A DNA stretch of 64,000 nt from Verrucomicrobiales bacterium (GTDB taxonomy: Bacteria; Verrucomicrobiota; Verrucomicrobiia; Limisphaerales; UBA11320). Both the position numbers and the translations under genes were made by a program. The notes beneath the pieces were generated by a model that worked only from the letters and a program-made list of their open reading frames with translations, was not told the DNA's origin and did not search any database. This document shows positions 27,901 to 37,068 of this stretch, in pieces. Where the stretch lies: positions 1-64,000 of the forward strand of contig JAEUHE010000103.1 of the NCBI GenBank assembly GCA_016793885.1, read 5' to 3'. Position 1 is the stretch's first letter, and each line of letters begins with the position of its first letter.

Positions 27901-29142
27901 GTGCCTGCCACCCCGCCATCCACCGGAATTCCCAGCCAGGCAAAGATGCTGCTGGCCTTCATGTGGTTCGCGTACTTTCTCAACTACTGTGACCGGCAGG
28001 CGGTGTTCTCCATGTTCCCGCGGTTAAAGTCCGACCTGGGCTTCACCGACAGCCAACTGGGACTGGTCGGCTCGACCTTTCTCTGGGTCTATGGTCTAAG
28101 CAGCTTCGTCGCGGGCCAGATCGGCGACCGGTTCTCCAAACGACACCTGATCGTTCTGAGCCTCTCGCTGTGGAGCCTGGTCACCGTCGCCACCGGACTG
28201 TCGACCTCCCCGAGTATGGTGCTGTCGCTCCGAGCACTGATGGGAGTGTCTGAAGCGCTCTTCATGCCCGTGGCCATCGCCCTCACAGCTAACGCATTTC
28301 CGCCGGAGCATCGCTCACGTGCCATTGCCACCCTCACCACGGCTCAAATCTTTGGCAGCGTAGGAGGGGGCTGGTTCGGCGGATGGATGGCACAGCAAGG
28401 ACACTGGCGCGGTGCCTTCTTCGTTTTGGGAGCGATCGGCCTGGTGTACGCGATCCCTTACTTTGCGTTTATCCGCAGGGTGCCGGAGGAGGTTCATGAC
28501 CAACCCCGGACGGAGCGCACCACCAACACGCTGGCAATGATCGCAAGAACCCCCACCTACTGGATCCTCTGCGCCGCGTTTTCCACCTTTGTCTTCGGGC
28601 TCTGGCTGCTCTATGGATGGTTGCCCAACTTTCTGCACGAGCGATTCTCGCTGGACCTGTCGGCCGCCGCCTTCAACGCGACTGTCTTCTTGCAGGGTGC
28701 CACTCTGGCCGGCCTGTTGCTTGGCGGCATCGTGGCGGATCGCCTTTATCACCGCACCAAGGCCGCGCGGCTCTGGTTGCTCGCCGCCAGCCTGCTCGGT
28801 TGCGCTCCCTGCCTGCACGCGGTTGGCGTTTGCGACACGCTCCTCACCACTCGATTCGCCGCCGCCGGCTTCGGGCTACTCAGCGGCTTTTTCATGGGGA
28901 ATATATTCCCGTCAACCTTCGAAGTCGTTCCCGCTCAAGCGCGCGCTTCGGCGGTTGGGCTCATGAATCTGTTCGGTGCGGTCATCTCAGGTTTCGGTAC
29001 CCTTTTCGGAGGGCTATGGAAACAATCGGTGGGAATCGCTTCCCTGCTCTCCTACACCGCCCTGGCTTACGCTCTCGTCGCCCTCCTGGTTATCGCCGGA
29101 ATCAAGCGGACGTTTCCACGGGATTTCCAACGAACACACTAA
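27901..29142 (+). CDS. Major facilitator superfamily transporter (413 aa)
   Basis: About 12 hydrophobic segments are visible, with the MFS loop 2-3 motif G-Q-I-G-D-R-F-S-K-R and a central charged loop (~195-215). The N-terminal N-Y-C-D-R-Q motif in helix 1 is typical of the anion:cation symporter / ExuT-like group that takes up organic acids and related compounds. The start is a GTG four nt after the deacylase stop, with GAGAAGGAAG about 13-20 nt upstream. It likely imports the substrate of the enzymes coded on either side of it; the ligand itself cannot be read from the sequence. Confidence 0.88.
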   Translation: MPATPPSTGIPSQAKMLLAFMWFAYFLNYCDRQAVFSMFPRLKSDLGFTDSQLGLVGSTFLWVYGLSSFVAGQIGDRFSKRHLIVLSLSLWSLVTVATGLSTSPSMVLSLRALMGVSEALFMPVAIALTANAFPPEHRSRAIATLTTAQIFGSVGGGWFGGWMAQQGHWRGAFFVLGAIGLVYAIPYFAFIRRVPEEVHDQPRTERTTNTLAMIARTPTYWILCAAFSTFVFGLWLLYGWLPNFLHERFSLDLSAAAFNATVFLQGATLAGLLLGGIVADRLYHRTKAARLWLLAASLLGCAPCLHAVGVCDTLLTTRFAAAGFGLLSGFFMGNIFPSTFEVVPAQARASAVGLMNLFGAVISGFGTLFGGLWKQSVGIASLLSYTALAYALVALLVIAGIKRTFPRDFQRTH

Positions 29143-29162
29143 GACCCTCACCCCCCACGCGC

Positions 29163-30671
29163 ATGCCACGCATCCTCATCGTCGAATGCAAACAGGAGGT
29201 CTCAACGTTCAACCCCGTCCTGAGCAGCTATGAGGATTTCCAGGTGCGCCGAGGGGTGGAAATCCTGCGTTACCATCGAGGGGTGCGCAGCGAGGTCGGG
29301 GGTGCCGTCAGCGTGTTCGATTCCCAAAACGACGTCGTCCTGGTGCCGGCTTACAGCGCTCACTTCATCACCTCCGGCGGCACCTTGTCAGATGCGGCCT
29401 TCCGTCGCATCAGCAGCGAATTGCTGGCCAGTGTCCAAGCCGCTCCGGCAGTCGACGGGGTGTATTTCTCACTCCATGGCGCAATGGCGACCCAAACCGA
29501 AGGGGATCCCGAAGGATACCTGCTCGCCGAGCTGCGAAACCTGCTGGGCAACCAAGTTCCCATCGTCATCTCTCTCGATCTGCACGGCATCCTCACCGAC
29601 CGAATGCTCGAGCACTGCGATGCGGCGGTCGCGTTCCATACCTATCCGCATGTCGACTTTTTCGGAACCGGAGAACGAGCCGCCCGGGTGCTGCTGAGAA
29701 TCCTCGTCGGACAAGCCAAGCCGGTCACCGCGAAGGTTACTATCCCGGCTCTGGTGCGCGGGGATGAATTGATCACCGAGACCGGCGCCATCCGCCCCGC
29801 CGTTCAGGCCGCTCAGGAGGCCGAACGGACCCCCTCAGGATTGTCGGCCGGCATCATGTGGGGCAACCCATTCACCGATGTGCCGGCCCTCGCCTCCAAC
29901 AGTTTCGTGGTGACGAACAATGACCCGGAGATGGCCAGCCGCGAGGCGGTTCGCATTGCCGAGCTCTTCTGGGCGCACCATCACAAAATGCAGGTTCCTC
30001 TGACGTCGCTGGCGGACGCCGCCCGCCTGACCGCTGCCAATCGGTCGGGCACCGTGGTGCTCGTGGACGCGGCGGACGCCACGAGTTCCGGTGCTTCAGG
30101 AGACAGCAATGCCATCCTGCGCGCCCTGATCGACGTGGGATATTCGGGTCGGGCCTTAATCCCTGTCGTGGACCCGGAAGCCGCTCGAATGGCCTTCGCC
30201 GCCGGGGTAGGAAATCGAGTGAGCCTTTCCATCGGCGGAGGACTGGATCGTCAGCGGTTCACTCCGCTCCCCCTCGAGGGGCGGGTCCGCCTGCTTTCGG
30301 ACGGCAGTTTTCACAGCGAGACGACGCACGAGCTGTGGCAGGCCGGCAAAACGGCAGTGATCGAATCGGGCCCTTTCATGCTGGTGGTCACGAGTCGGGC
30401 GGTTAGCCTGTATGATCGCGCCCTCTTTCTGGCCCACGGCCAGGACCCTCGGCGGTTCGGAGCAGTGGTGGTCAAGTCTCCTCACTGTGAGCCGCACATG
30501 TTCAAGGCGTGGGCAGCGCTGTACCTCGATGTCGATGCTCCCGGTTCAACCAGTGCGAACTTGCTGAGCCTGGGACACCAACGTTGTGCGCGGCCGATAT
30601 TCCCGCTGGATCCCCACGTCACCTTCACGCCCGTAGTGCAACTCTTCCAGCGACCTAGATATAAACTATGA
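29163..30671 (+). CDS. M81 (MlrC/microcystinase C) family metallopeptidase (502 aa)
   Basis: The N-terminus reads R-I-L-I-V-E-C-K-Q-E-V-S-T-F-N, the usual opening of the M81 family. The metal site is recognisable as D139 and H141 in S-L-D-L-H-G and H163 in H-T-Y-P-H-V-D, in line with the Asp-His-His set of Sphingomonas MlrC. The C-terminal MlrC domain includes D-A-A-D-A-T-S-S-G-A-S-G-D-S. MlrC cleaves linearised microcystin peptides; most relatives act on unknown small peptides or amides. The start is the ATG at 29163, 20 nt after the transporter stop; the open frame extends far upstream inside the transporter but that is a shadow. Its stop overlaps the next start by 4 nt (ATGA), so the two are translationally coupled. 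Confidence 0.9.
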   Translation: MPRILIVECKQEVSTFNPVLSSYEDFQVRRGVEILRYHRGVRSEVGGAVSVFDSQNDVVLVPAYSAHFITSGGTLSDAAFRRISSELLASVQAAPAVDGVYFSLHGAMATQTEGDPEGYLLAELRNLLGNQVPIVISLDLHGILTDRMLEHCDAAVAFHTYPHVDFFGTGERAARVLLRILVGQAKPVTAKVTIPALVRGDELITETGAIRPAVQAAQEAERTPSGLSAGIMWGNPFTDVPALASNSFVVTNNDPEMASREAVRIAELFWAHHHKMQVPLTSLADAARLTAANRSGTVVLVDAADATSSGASGDSNAILRALIDVGYSGRALIPVVDPEAARMAFAAGVGNRVSLSIGGGLDRQRFTPLPLEGRVRLLSDGSFHSETTHELWQAGKTAVIESGPFMLVVTSRAVSLYDRALFLAHGQDPRRFGAVVVKSPHCEPHMFKAWAALYLDVDAPGSTSANLLSLGHQRCARPIFPLDPHVTFTPVVQLFQRPRYKL

Positions 30672-31804
30672 AGATCCGAGAAATCCGTTGCGCCGGTTTG
30701 CGTGGCGCAACACCTGAAGGAGGTTGGAGCAATGAGCTACGACCCGAGGACTGCGTTCACACCCTCATCACAGTCCACACCGAAGAAGGTGCCGTTGGCT
30801 TGGGCAGCGTGTTCACCAACGACGGGCTGGTTCGCTCCGCTCTGGCTGTTCTCGAACCGCTTTATCGCGGCGAGAATGCGTTGGAACCCGAACGCGTGAG
30901 CGAGAAGCTGCATCAGAACATGTTCTGGCTGGGTCGCGGCGGCTCTATCACTCACACGATCAGCGGCGTGGATATCGCGCTCTGGGATCTGCTCGGCCAG
31001 GCCACCGGACAGCCTGTGGGTCGGCTGCTCGGCGGACGCTATCGGGAACGAGTTCAGCCGTACGCCTCGTTGCTCATGCAAGAACCAGCCGCGCTTCGCG
31101 ATCATTTGCTGGCCGTGAAGGCGCAGGGATTTCGCGCTTTCAAAATCGGCTGGGGGCCGTTTGGACGCCATAGCTCGGCCCATGATGAGGCCATCGTTAG
31201 AGCCGCACGGGAAGCCATTGGACCGGACTGCAAACTCATGGTCGACGCCGGAGGCAGCGACGCTCATTGGAACCAAGGGTATAAATGGGCGCTGAACACG
31301 GCGCGGATGCTCGCCAACTACGATGTCTTTTGGTTCGAGGAGGCTCTGACTCCGGACTCCCTCGAAGACCACGCCAAGCTGCGTGAACACTCTCCGGTTC
31401 CCATTGCTGGCGGGGAGGTCCTCACGCGACGCCAGGCCTTTCAACCATGGCTGGAAGCTCGGGCTTTGGACATCGTCCAGCCCGACGTGACCAAGGTGGG
31501 CGGCATCAGCGAGGAAAGGCGGATCGCCTGGATGGCCCAGGAACATGGTGTTCGGTTCATCCCGCATGGATGGAACACAGCGATTGGGCTGGCGGCCGAT
31601 CTGCAGTTGGCCTCCGCCTTTGCCGGCACCGATCTCGTGGAGTATCTGACTGGCTCGCCCTTCATCGACGAAATCACCTTGGGCGGTTGGAAGCTGGACG
31701 CCGATGGCATGCTAGCCATCCCCAAAGAGCCGGGGCTCGGCCTCACGCTCAACCGGGATGTCGTTGCCAAATATACCCGCGGCGAAAAGCTGTGGCTCAG
31801 CTGA
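30668..31804 (+). CDS. Mandelate racemase/muconate lactonizing-type enolase-superfamily enzyme (378 aa)
   Basis: The protein has the enolase-superfamily capping domain (1-~125) and barrel. Metal ligands are D193 (M-V-D-A), E224 (F-E-E-A) and E250 (G-G-E); catalytic candidates are K159 (F-K-I-G), D273 (Q-P-D-V) and H300 (I-P-H-G-W), the Asp-His dyad of the mandelate racemase subgroup. Such enzymes dehydrate sugar acids or epimerise/racemise carboxylates by abstracting the alpha proton. Here it is coupled to an M81 peptidase, so the substrate may be a carboxylate released by the two hydrolases of the operon. The exact reaction cannot be named. Confidence 0.9.
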   Translation: MKIREIRCAGLRGATPEGGWSNELRPEDCVHTLITVHTEEGAVGLGSVFTNDGLVRSALAVLEPLYRGENALEPERVSEKLHQNMFWLGRGGSITHTISGVDIALWDLLGQATGQPVGRLLGGRYRERVQPYASLLMQEPAALRDHLLAVKAQGFRAFKIGWGPFGRHSSAHDEAIVRAAREAIGPDCKLMVDAGGSDAHWNQGYKWALNTARMLANYDVFWFEEALTPDSLEDHAKLREHSPVPIAGGEVLTRRQAFQPWLEARALDIVQPDVTKVGGISEERRIAWMAQEHGVRFIPHGWNTAIGLAADLQLASAFAGTDLVEYLTGSPFIDEITLGGWKLDADGMLAIPKEPGLGLTLNRDVVAKYTRGEKLWLS

Positions 31805-31810
31805 AGCTCG

Positions 31811-31880
31811 GGAGTGATTGCTTCCGGGTGAGGACAGCCGGGATTCCCCTCGGGGGGCGACAAAGCGGTAGAGGACTCTC
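31811..31880 (+). repeat. Dispersed hairpin repeat, copy 1
   Basis: The copy begins GTGATTGCTTCCGGGTGAGGA and continues to a CCCCTCGGGG-type hairpin and then AAAGCGGTAGAGGACT-like sequence. It matches 36957-37015 in the same orientation over most of its length, with differences concentrated in the hairpin. Confidence 0.7.
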
Positions 31881-31940
31881 AAGATTACGCACAAGTTCTG
31901 AGCGCTTCAGTCCCTATCCCAACGGGATTGCGCCTCAAAG

Positions 31941-32050
31941 CCCAGGGTTGCGAGGAACGAGCTACCCTGGGAAAAGCCCATAGAATTCACAACCCCATCG
32001 TGGGTTGCGAGCCCTGTTGGGGCTTCAAGTGGTCCCAACCGCAACCCACG
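31941..32050. repeat. Pair of perfect inverted repeats
   Basis: CCCAGGGT (31941-31948) is inverted at 31964-31971, and CGTGGGTTGCG (31999-32009) is inverted at 32040-32050. Both could form hairpins in DNA or RNA. They lie between two convergent transcription units. Confidence 0.6.
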
Positions 32051-32188
32051 AAGTGGTCCGAGGAGGCTTATAGTTCATTCGTCGTGCAGCCCTCTGCCGC
32101 TTTGGTCCCCCCCCGACGTAGTCCAGATGCCCCGATTTCACCCTCTTCAAATCACACCCCGTGGATGCACTGAAACGCTAAGAACCAC

Positions 32189-33025
32189 TCACGGTTTCAG
32201 CTTCTCCCGAAACGCTTGGTAGCGGTTCTCGACGTAGGCTCTATACCCCTCTGGATCGATAAAAGGGTTTGTTTTGGGATCTTTTCGAAGCTTCTCGAAT
32301 TTCTCCTCCATCGAATAGTAGCTCCCATGCGCCCCGAGAAACAGGTCGCAGGGCAACGACTTCAGCAGACGAAACGTCTTCGTATAATGGTCTGCGATCT
32401 CCGGGTACTCCCGATTGGTAATGAGTTGATACCCAGGGTTCACGTTGGGACTCCCGATAATGACCACCTTCAAGACTTTACCGGCATCCTCGGCCAGCAT
32501 GGTCCAAGTGGTGCAACCACGGGTATGCCCAGGGGTGTGCCGGGCGGCGAGGGTCACTTCGCCCAGGGTGACGAGATCTCCGTCCTTCAGAACACGATCA
32601 ACAACGCACGGTTTCCATCCCTCCTGATACAGGTATTGTCCCTTCCCTCCGCTGGCAATGACCTGGTCGTCTCCCTCCATCACCTCCACGCGTGCGCCGG
32701 TTTGCTCTTTGATCAATGCATGTCCCGCGACATGGTCTGAATGAGCGTGGCTTGCGAGGAGGACTCGGATGTCGGAAAATTTGAACCCTAGCTTCTCAAC
32801 ATTCGCCCGGATAATCGGAACCGTGCGTTCAAATCCGGAGTTGATGAGGATGCTACCCTTGCTCGTGGTCAAAAGGTAGCTGGCGAGTCCTTTGGATCCG
32901 ACATAATACAAACGATCGGCGATCCGGTGAGGTGGAAACGGCTCATTCCAATCGCTCTGGGCGCGCAGCCGATCTAACGCTGTCAACGACAGCACCAAGA
33001 TCAAAAGGTATTTGGCGAGGTTCAC
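32189..33025 (-). CDS. Subclass B3-like metallo-beta-lactamase (278 aa)
   Basis: From the GTG at 33025 the product starts with a signal peptide (Y-L-L-I-L-V-L-S-L core, R-A-Q), then the zinc motif H93-A-H95-S-D97-H98, a third-site H-T-P-G-H and the late His in F-L-G-A-H-G-S-Y-Y-S-M-E-E-K. The stretch V-N-P-G-Y-Q-L...Y-P-E-I-A closely resembles the FEZ-1/THIN-B type of subclass B3 enzymes, and Ser/Thr rather than Cys follows the B3 pattern. B3 enzymes hydrolyse beta-lactams in the periplasm with two zinc ions. A GTG at 33058 with AAGG upstream is an alternative start; the frame further upstream runs into REP-like repeats and is not coding. Substrate range is untested. Confidence 0.85.
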   Translation of the reverse strand: MNLAKYLLILVLSLTALDRLRAQSDWNEPFPPHRIADRLYYVGSKGLASYLLTTSKGSILINSGFERTVPIIRANVEKLGFKFSDIRVLLASHAHSDHVAGHALIKEQTGARVEVMEGDDQVIASGGKGQYLYQEGWKPCVVDRVLKDGDLVTLGEVTLAARHTPGHTRGCTTWTMLAEDAGKVLKVVIIGSPNVNPGYQLITNREYPEIADHYTKTFRLLKSLPCDLFLGAHGSYYSMEEKFEKLRKDPKTNPFIDPEGYRAYVENRYQAFREKLKP

Positions 33026-33059
33026 GAGCTCAACTTTAACGCCGATCAAGAATGTCACA

Positions 33060-33230
33060 AGCCTTGAGATACTGCCGTCCTCCCGCACGCCGTAGCTCCC
33101 ACACTCGGGATTGTAGGGGACGACGTCAGTCCTCGGGGCCAACCATTCCTCGCGACGCCACAACGATCTTCGAATGTTCGCCGAAGCCTTCTCACGGCGG
33201 CTCCTACACTCGGGACTGGAAGGAACCCTG
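33060..33230. repeat. Two REP-like units in the gap before the metallo-beta-lactamase
   Basis: Unit A (about 33093-33122) and unit B (about 33189-33219) share the pattern ACG-C/G-CGtaGCTCC-C/T-ACACTCGGGA followed by a G-rich tail, in the same orientation 96 nt apart. Their layout recalls REP sequences of gamma-proteobacteria, but no transposase of the REP-associated kind is in the window. Confidence 0.55.
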
Positions 33231-34688
33231 CTAGCTGAGCAACCCCGTGATGACTTCGCCGTGCACATCGGTCAGACGTTCATCCCGCCCGCCATGGGGG
33301 AAGATCAGCCGGGTATGATCCAAACCCATGAGATGAAGAATCGTCGCATGGATGTCGTGAATATGCGCCCGCCCCTCGATCGCGTTAAGTCCGATTTCAT
33401 CCGTGGCGCCGTAGGTGATGCCCGGACGGACGCCGCCACCGGCAAACCACATGGAGAAACCCGTCGCGTTGTGATCACGACCCCGGCTGCCTTTCTGACT
33501 CACCGGCGTGCGTCCGAACTCTCCGCCCCAAATCACCAGCGTGTCATCCAGCAACCCTCTGCGCTTCAGGTCGGTGAGCAACGCAGCCACAGGTTGGTCC
33601 GTGGCGCCGCACATCCGCTCGTGGTTGGCGTTCACGTCGTCGTGGGCATCCCACTGCCAGGCGACGGGTCCGCCGCCCGAGTAGAGCTGCACAAATCGCA
33701 CGCCCCGCTCCAGCAAACGCCGGGCGATCAGACACCGAGTGCCAAATTCCGCAGTGGCAGGCTTGTCCATTCCATACAGCGACCGGGTCGCAGCGGTCTC
33801 AGTCGTCAGATCGACCGCTCCGGGAGCCTCGGCCTGCATTTGGAAGGCAAGCTCGTAACTGGAGATCCGCGCCTCCAGATCCGTGTCGCCCGGAGTCAGA
33901 TGGCGACGATTCAGCTCCTGAGTGAAATCGATAATCCGCCGCTGCCGGCTGCGCGAGAAGGCGGGGTCGTTGGAAGCCAAGTTCACGATGGGGTTGGCCC
34001 CGGGCCGAAACAGAGTTCCCTGATGCTTCGCGGGCAGATATCCCGAACTCCAACACGGCGCGCCGCCCTCCGGCGTTCCCTGAGGCTGCGCCATCACTAC
34101 AAAAGAGGGGAGGTTCTCGGAGAGGCTGCCTAAACCATAGGTCACCCAACTGCCAAGGCTCGGATGCCCCATAAACATTCGACCCGAATTCATCTGATAG
34201 TGCGCGGGCGCGTGAATGACGCTATCCACCGCACAGGACCGAACCAGGGCGATGGTATCGGCATGCTGGTGCATGTGGGGAATGAGATCCGACATGTCCA
34301 TACCCGATTGGCCACAGCGAGCCCAGCCGCGGGTGCTTCCCAAACAAATCGGGTCCTGCTCCAGAAACTGGCTATGAATCTTGCCAAAGCTGGCCGGCAG
34401 GCGTTGCCCGTGGAGACGGTCGAGCGCTGGCTTCGGATCGAAGAGCTCCATCTGGCTAGGCCCCCCAACCATGAACAGAAAGATGCAGCGCTTGGCGCGC
34501 GGCGCGAAGTGCGGCAGCGGCATCGACCCCGCACTCGGAACCGAGGCGGCCTCGGCCTTCACGAGATGGGACAGCGCCACGGCTCCCAACCCGTGACCGG
34601 CCCGAGTGAGGAACTGGCGACGGGACAGTGCAGCCCCTTGGTCGGGGAGATGCTGATGAATTGAGTCAAGGGACATGGATGAATTCAT
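33231..34688 (-). CDS. DUF1501 protein with Tat signal (485 aa)
   Basis: The N-terminus has the twin-arginine motif L-S-R-R-Q-F-L and a hydrophobic stretch, so the folded protein should be exported by the Tat system. DUF1501 (sulfatase/phosphatase-like alkaline phosphatase fold) features are visible: F-L-F-M-V-G-G-P-S-Q-M-E-L-F-D-P-K near the start, H-A-P-A-H-Y-Q-M-N-S-G, W-G-G-E-F-G-R-T-P and G-R-D-H-N in the second half. This family occurs almost only in Planctomycetes and Verrucomicrobia, next to DUF1549/DUF1553 genes, as here. The pair is thought to process sulfated or other complex glycans, but the reaction is unproven. The start at 34688 overlaps the upstream gene by 23 nt; ATG 34676 (11-nt overlap) is an alternative. 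Confidence 0.93.
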   Translation of the reverse strand: MNSSMSLDSIHQHLPDQGAALSRRQFLTRAGHGLGAVALSHLVKAEAASVPSAGSMPLPHFAPRAKRCIFLFMVGGPSQMELFDPKPALDRLHGQRLPASFGKIHSQFLEQDPICLGSTRGWARCGQSGMDMSDLIPHMHQHADTIALVRSCAVDSVIHAPAHYQMNSGRMFMGHPSLGSWVTYGLGSLSENLPSFVVMAQPQGTPEGGAPCWSSGYLPAKHQGTLFRPGANPIVNLASNDPAFSRSRQRRIIDFTQELNRRHLTPGDTDLEARISSYELAFQMQAEAPGAVDLTTETAATRSLYGMDKPATAEFGTRCLIARRLLERGVRFVQLYSGGGPVAWQWDAHDDVNANHERMCGATDQPVAALLTDLKRRGLLDDTLVIWGGEFGRTPVSQKGSRGRDHNATGFSMWFAGGGVRPGITYGATDEIGLNAIEGRAHIHDIHATILHLMGLDHTRLIFPHGGRDERLTDVHGEVITGLLS

Positions 34689-36909
34689 TGCTGTTCAGCA
34701 GGGCGAGGGTGAAATCGGTCCACCGTTCCGTTTCGATGCCTTGACCGCCGGCGACAAAGTCGCAAGCCGCTTTTAACTCCTCCGCCAGAGGTCGCCGGGC
34801 GTAACAGCGCAGGTAAGCCTCAGCGATACGAGCCTCAGGATCCGAGTAAGCCCGAAGCAAGGACCGCGCGAACTCGCGAGCGGCCTTTTGGGCAAACTCA
34901 CTGTTGATCATCACCAATGCCTGCGGAGCATGCGTGCTCACCGTTCGCTCCGGACAGGGAGTCTGCGCATCCGGGGCGTCAAAGGCCTTCAACAGCGGGT
35001 AAGGAACGTTCCGTTTTCGATGTAGATAAATCGATCGACGGAAGTGCGCCGATTCGTCTCGATCGACCGGCCATAGGTCGACCACCTCAGCCTCGGTAAA
35101 AATCAGCTCACTGACCTCGGGCTCCAGAGGTGCCCGCACCCCGCGCCCGCCCACCTGCAAGTTGAAGCGGCCCGAAACCGCCAGCACGCTGTCGCGCAGT
35201 CCTTCCGCATCCATGCGACGCCGTAGCATCCGCCACCAATGAAGATTCTCCGGATCCAGACGATTCGACGGTGAGTCGCCCGGGACAGACGCACGGGTGT
35301 AGGCGTCTGACAGCACCATGAGACGGTGTATCGGCTTCAATCGCCACTCTTGGCGAATCAACTCCAACGCCAGCCAATCCAACAACTCCGGATGCGTCGG
35401 ACGCGCTCCGCGAGCACCGAAATCGGAGGGCGTGGCGACCAGTCCACGGCCAAAGTGTTGCTGCCAGAGCCGGTTCACCACGACTCGGGCTGTGAGGGGA
35501 TGATTGGGGTCGACCAGCCAGCGCGCCAAGGCCAAACGACGACCGGAGTAGGCTGGCCCGGGACGCTTCTCGACCGGCGGCGGACTCCCTCGAGTCCCCA
35601 TCGCGGCGACCAAAACCGCTGGTGGGGCGGGGTCGACACGGCGCTTCTTGTCCTTCACGTTGCCCCGGCCCAGAACCCAGGTTTCTGGCAAGGCATTGGT
35701 GGGTTCCCTGAAAGTCATCGCATGGGCGGGAGGCGGAGGTCGTTGTAGTTCCAACTCGTGGATCTGTCGTTTCAAAGATTCCCGTACCGAATGATCGCCC
35801 GGATGCTCAGAAACCGCTTCCGCCACTTCCTCCCAAGTCACGTTGAGGGCGGAACTGGTGCCCTCAAAGAGGCGTTGCTCCTCGGGAGTTCGATCCTCCT
35901 TGCGCTTGGCTCGAACTGCCTTTTCAGCGGCGGTCAACCCAGCCTCCTTGGCCGCCCGCAGTCGATCTCGATACGGCTGCTCCAACTTTGCCTTCGCCGC
36001 CGCAATGGGTGCGATCAACGCGTTGATGCGGTTGGTGGCCTCGATCGACAGTTTTAGCTCTTCGGCTGAGTAGATCGGAATCTCCCGCAACTCCGCTCCT
36101 GCAAAGTAAGCCTGGAACCCGTAGTAATCGGCCGCCGGCAGCGGGTCGAACTTGTGATCGTGACAGCGCGCACATCCAATGGTAAGCCCCAGAAAGACCG
36201 ATCCCACCGTGCTGGTCACAGCAGTCAGTTCGCTCTGACGCTTCACTTCGGGATCGATGTTGCCCGCCACCTCTTCCCTTGGCCCAGCCCGGCCAAACCC
36301 GGCCGCCACGAGTGCCTCGGGGTCGTCCGGGGAAGCCTCTTCACCCGCGACCTGAAGCGTCAGAAAGCGGTCGTAGGGCATGTCCTCGTTGAATGCCTTG
36401 ATGACCCAGTCGCGATAGCGCCAGGCGTCCGGCCGATCAGCATCGAGCTCGAATCCATTCGAGTCGGCGTAGTGAGCCAAGTCCAGCCAGTGCTGCGCCC
36501 ATCGCTCCCCGTAGCGCGCCGATGCCAGTAGCCGATCCACTACCCGGGCTCGGGCCGAGGTTGACCCGTCGGCGAGGAAGGCGGCCCGCTCGGCGGGAGT
36601 GGGCGGCAGCCCGGTCAGATCATACGTCACCCGACGCAGCCAGGATTCCGGGTCGACTGCGGGAGCCGGCTGCAGACCTTCGTCTCGGTGATGGACGTTC
36701 AGGAAACCATCGATAGGATTACCGCTAGGGGACGGAGGAGGATTTGACGGGCGCGGCGGGATGTAGGCCCAGTGATTCGCGACCGATTTGGCATCCGGTG
36801 CGGCCGGCAGCACCCAGCCCGAAAGCAGACAGAGCCAAAAGACAATCGAACAACAGAAGCGAATCCGCGTCGATGGCCTGAAAAACTGCCGCATAACAGC
36901 CATCATCAT
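34666..36909 (-). CDS. DUF1549/DUF1553 planctomycete-type protein with c-type heme motif (747 aa)
   Basis: A signal peptide is followed by DUF1549 ([10 protein letters not shown], ~90-280), which contains one heme-binding C-x-x-C-H ([12 protein letters not shown]), a coiled insert (~290-400), and DUF1553 ([20 protein letters not shown] to the end, ~460-730). The usual N-terminal PSCyt1 cytochrome domain is missing, so this is a short form. Such proteins sit beside DUF1501 genes and may pass electrons during an exported oxidative step. Translation is likely coupled to the DUF1501 gene through the overlap at 34666-34688. The start was kept at 36909, although several Met codons follow. Confidence 0.92.
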   Translation of the reverse strand: MMMAVMRQFFRPSTRIRFCCSIVFWLCLLSGWVLPAAPDAKSVANHWAYIPPRPSNPPPSPSGNPIDGFLNVHHRDEGLQPAPAVDPESWLRRVTYDLTGLPPTPAERAAFLADGSTSARARVVDRLLASARYGERWAQHWLDLAHYADSNGFELDADRPDAWRYRDWVIKAFNEDMPYDRFLTLQVAGEEASPDDPEALVAAGFGRAGPREEVAGNIDPEVKRQSELTAVTSTVGSVFLGLTIGCARCHDHKFDPLPAADYYGFQAYFAGAELREIPIYSAEELKLSIEATNRINALIAPIAAAKAKLEQPYRDRLRAAKEAGLTAAEKAVRAKRKEDRTPEEQRLFEGTSSALNVTWEEVAEAVSEHPGDHSVRESLKRQIHELELQRPPPPAHAMTFREPTNALPETWVLGRGNVKDKKRRVDPAPPAVLVAAMGTRGSPPPVEKRPGPAYSGRRLALARWLVDPNHPLTARVVVNRLWQQHFGRGLVATPSDFGARGARPTHPELLDWLALELIRQEWRLKPIHRLMVLSDAYTRASVPGDSPSNRLDPENLHWWRMLRRRMDAEGLRDSVLAVSGRFNLQVGGRGVRAPLEPEVSELIFTEAEVVDLWPVDRDESAHFRRSIYLHRKRNVPYPLLKAFDAPDAQTPCPERTVSTHAPQALVMINSEFAQKAAREFARSLLRAYSDPEARIAEAYLRCYARRPLAEELKAACDFVAGGQGIETERWTDFTLALLNSNEFIHVP

Positions 36910-36956
36910 CGCGACACGATCCCTGTCAAGCGGGGGGTGAGCGTTGGGGAAGCCGG

Positions 36957-37015
36957 GGTGTGATTATTTCCGGGTGAGGATCCCTCTCCGGGAGGCCGAA
37001 AAGCTGTAGAGGGCT
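36957..37015 (+). repeat. Dispersed hairpin repeat, copy 2
   Basis: This copy matches 31811-31880 in the same orientation: TGTGATTATTTCCGGGTGAGGA, a CTCCGGGAG hairpin, then AAAAGCTGTAGAGGGCT. Stem bases differ between copies while pairing is kept. Confidence 0.7.
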
Positions 37016-37068
37016 ACAGGAAACCAGAACTATAAACCTCATCGGACCGCTTCGCGAGCAACAGGGCC

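Larger units (their letters stand above)
31805..32188. other. Gap made of dispersed hairpin repeats
   Basis: This stretch between the operon end and the metallo-beta-lactamase stop has no gene. It contains a copy of a direct hairpin repeat (31811-31880), a perfect 8-bp inverted repeat CCCAGGGT...ACCCTGGG (31941-31971) and an 11-bp inverted repeat CGTGGGTTGCG...CGCAACCCACG (31999-32050). Confidence 0.6.

Noticed and set aside
28617-29162. N-terminal extension of the M81 peptidase frame
   Set aside because: It lies inside the MFS transporter gene in another frame; the family N-terminus starts exactly at the ATG at 29163.
33026-33268. N-terminal extension of the metallo-beta-lactamase frame
   Set aside because: Most of it is REP-like repeat sequence and it would bury the signal peptide.
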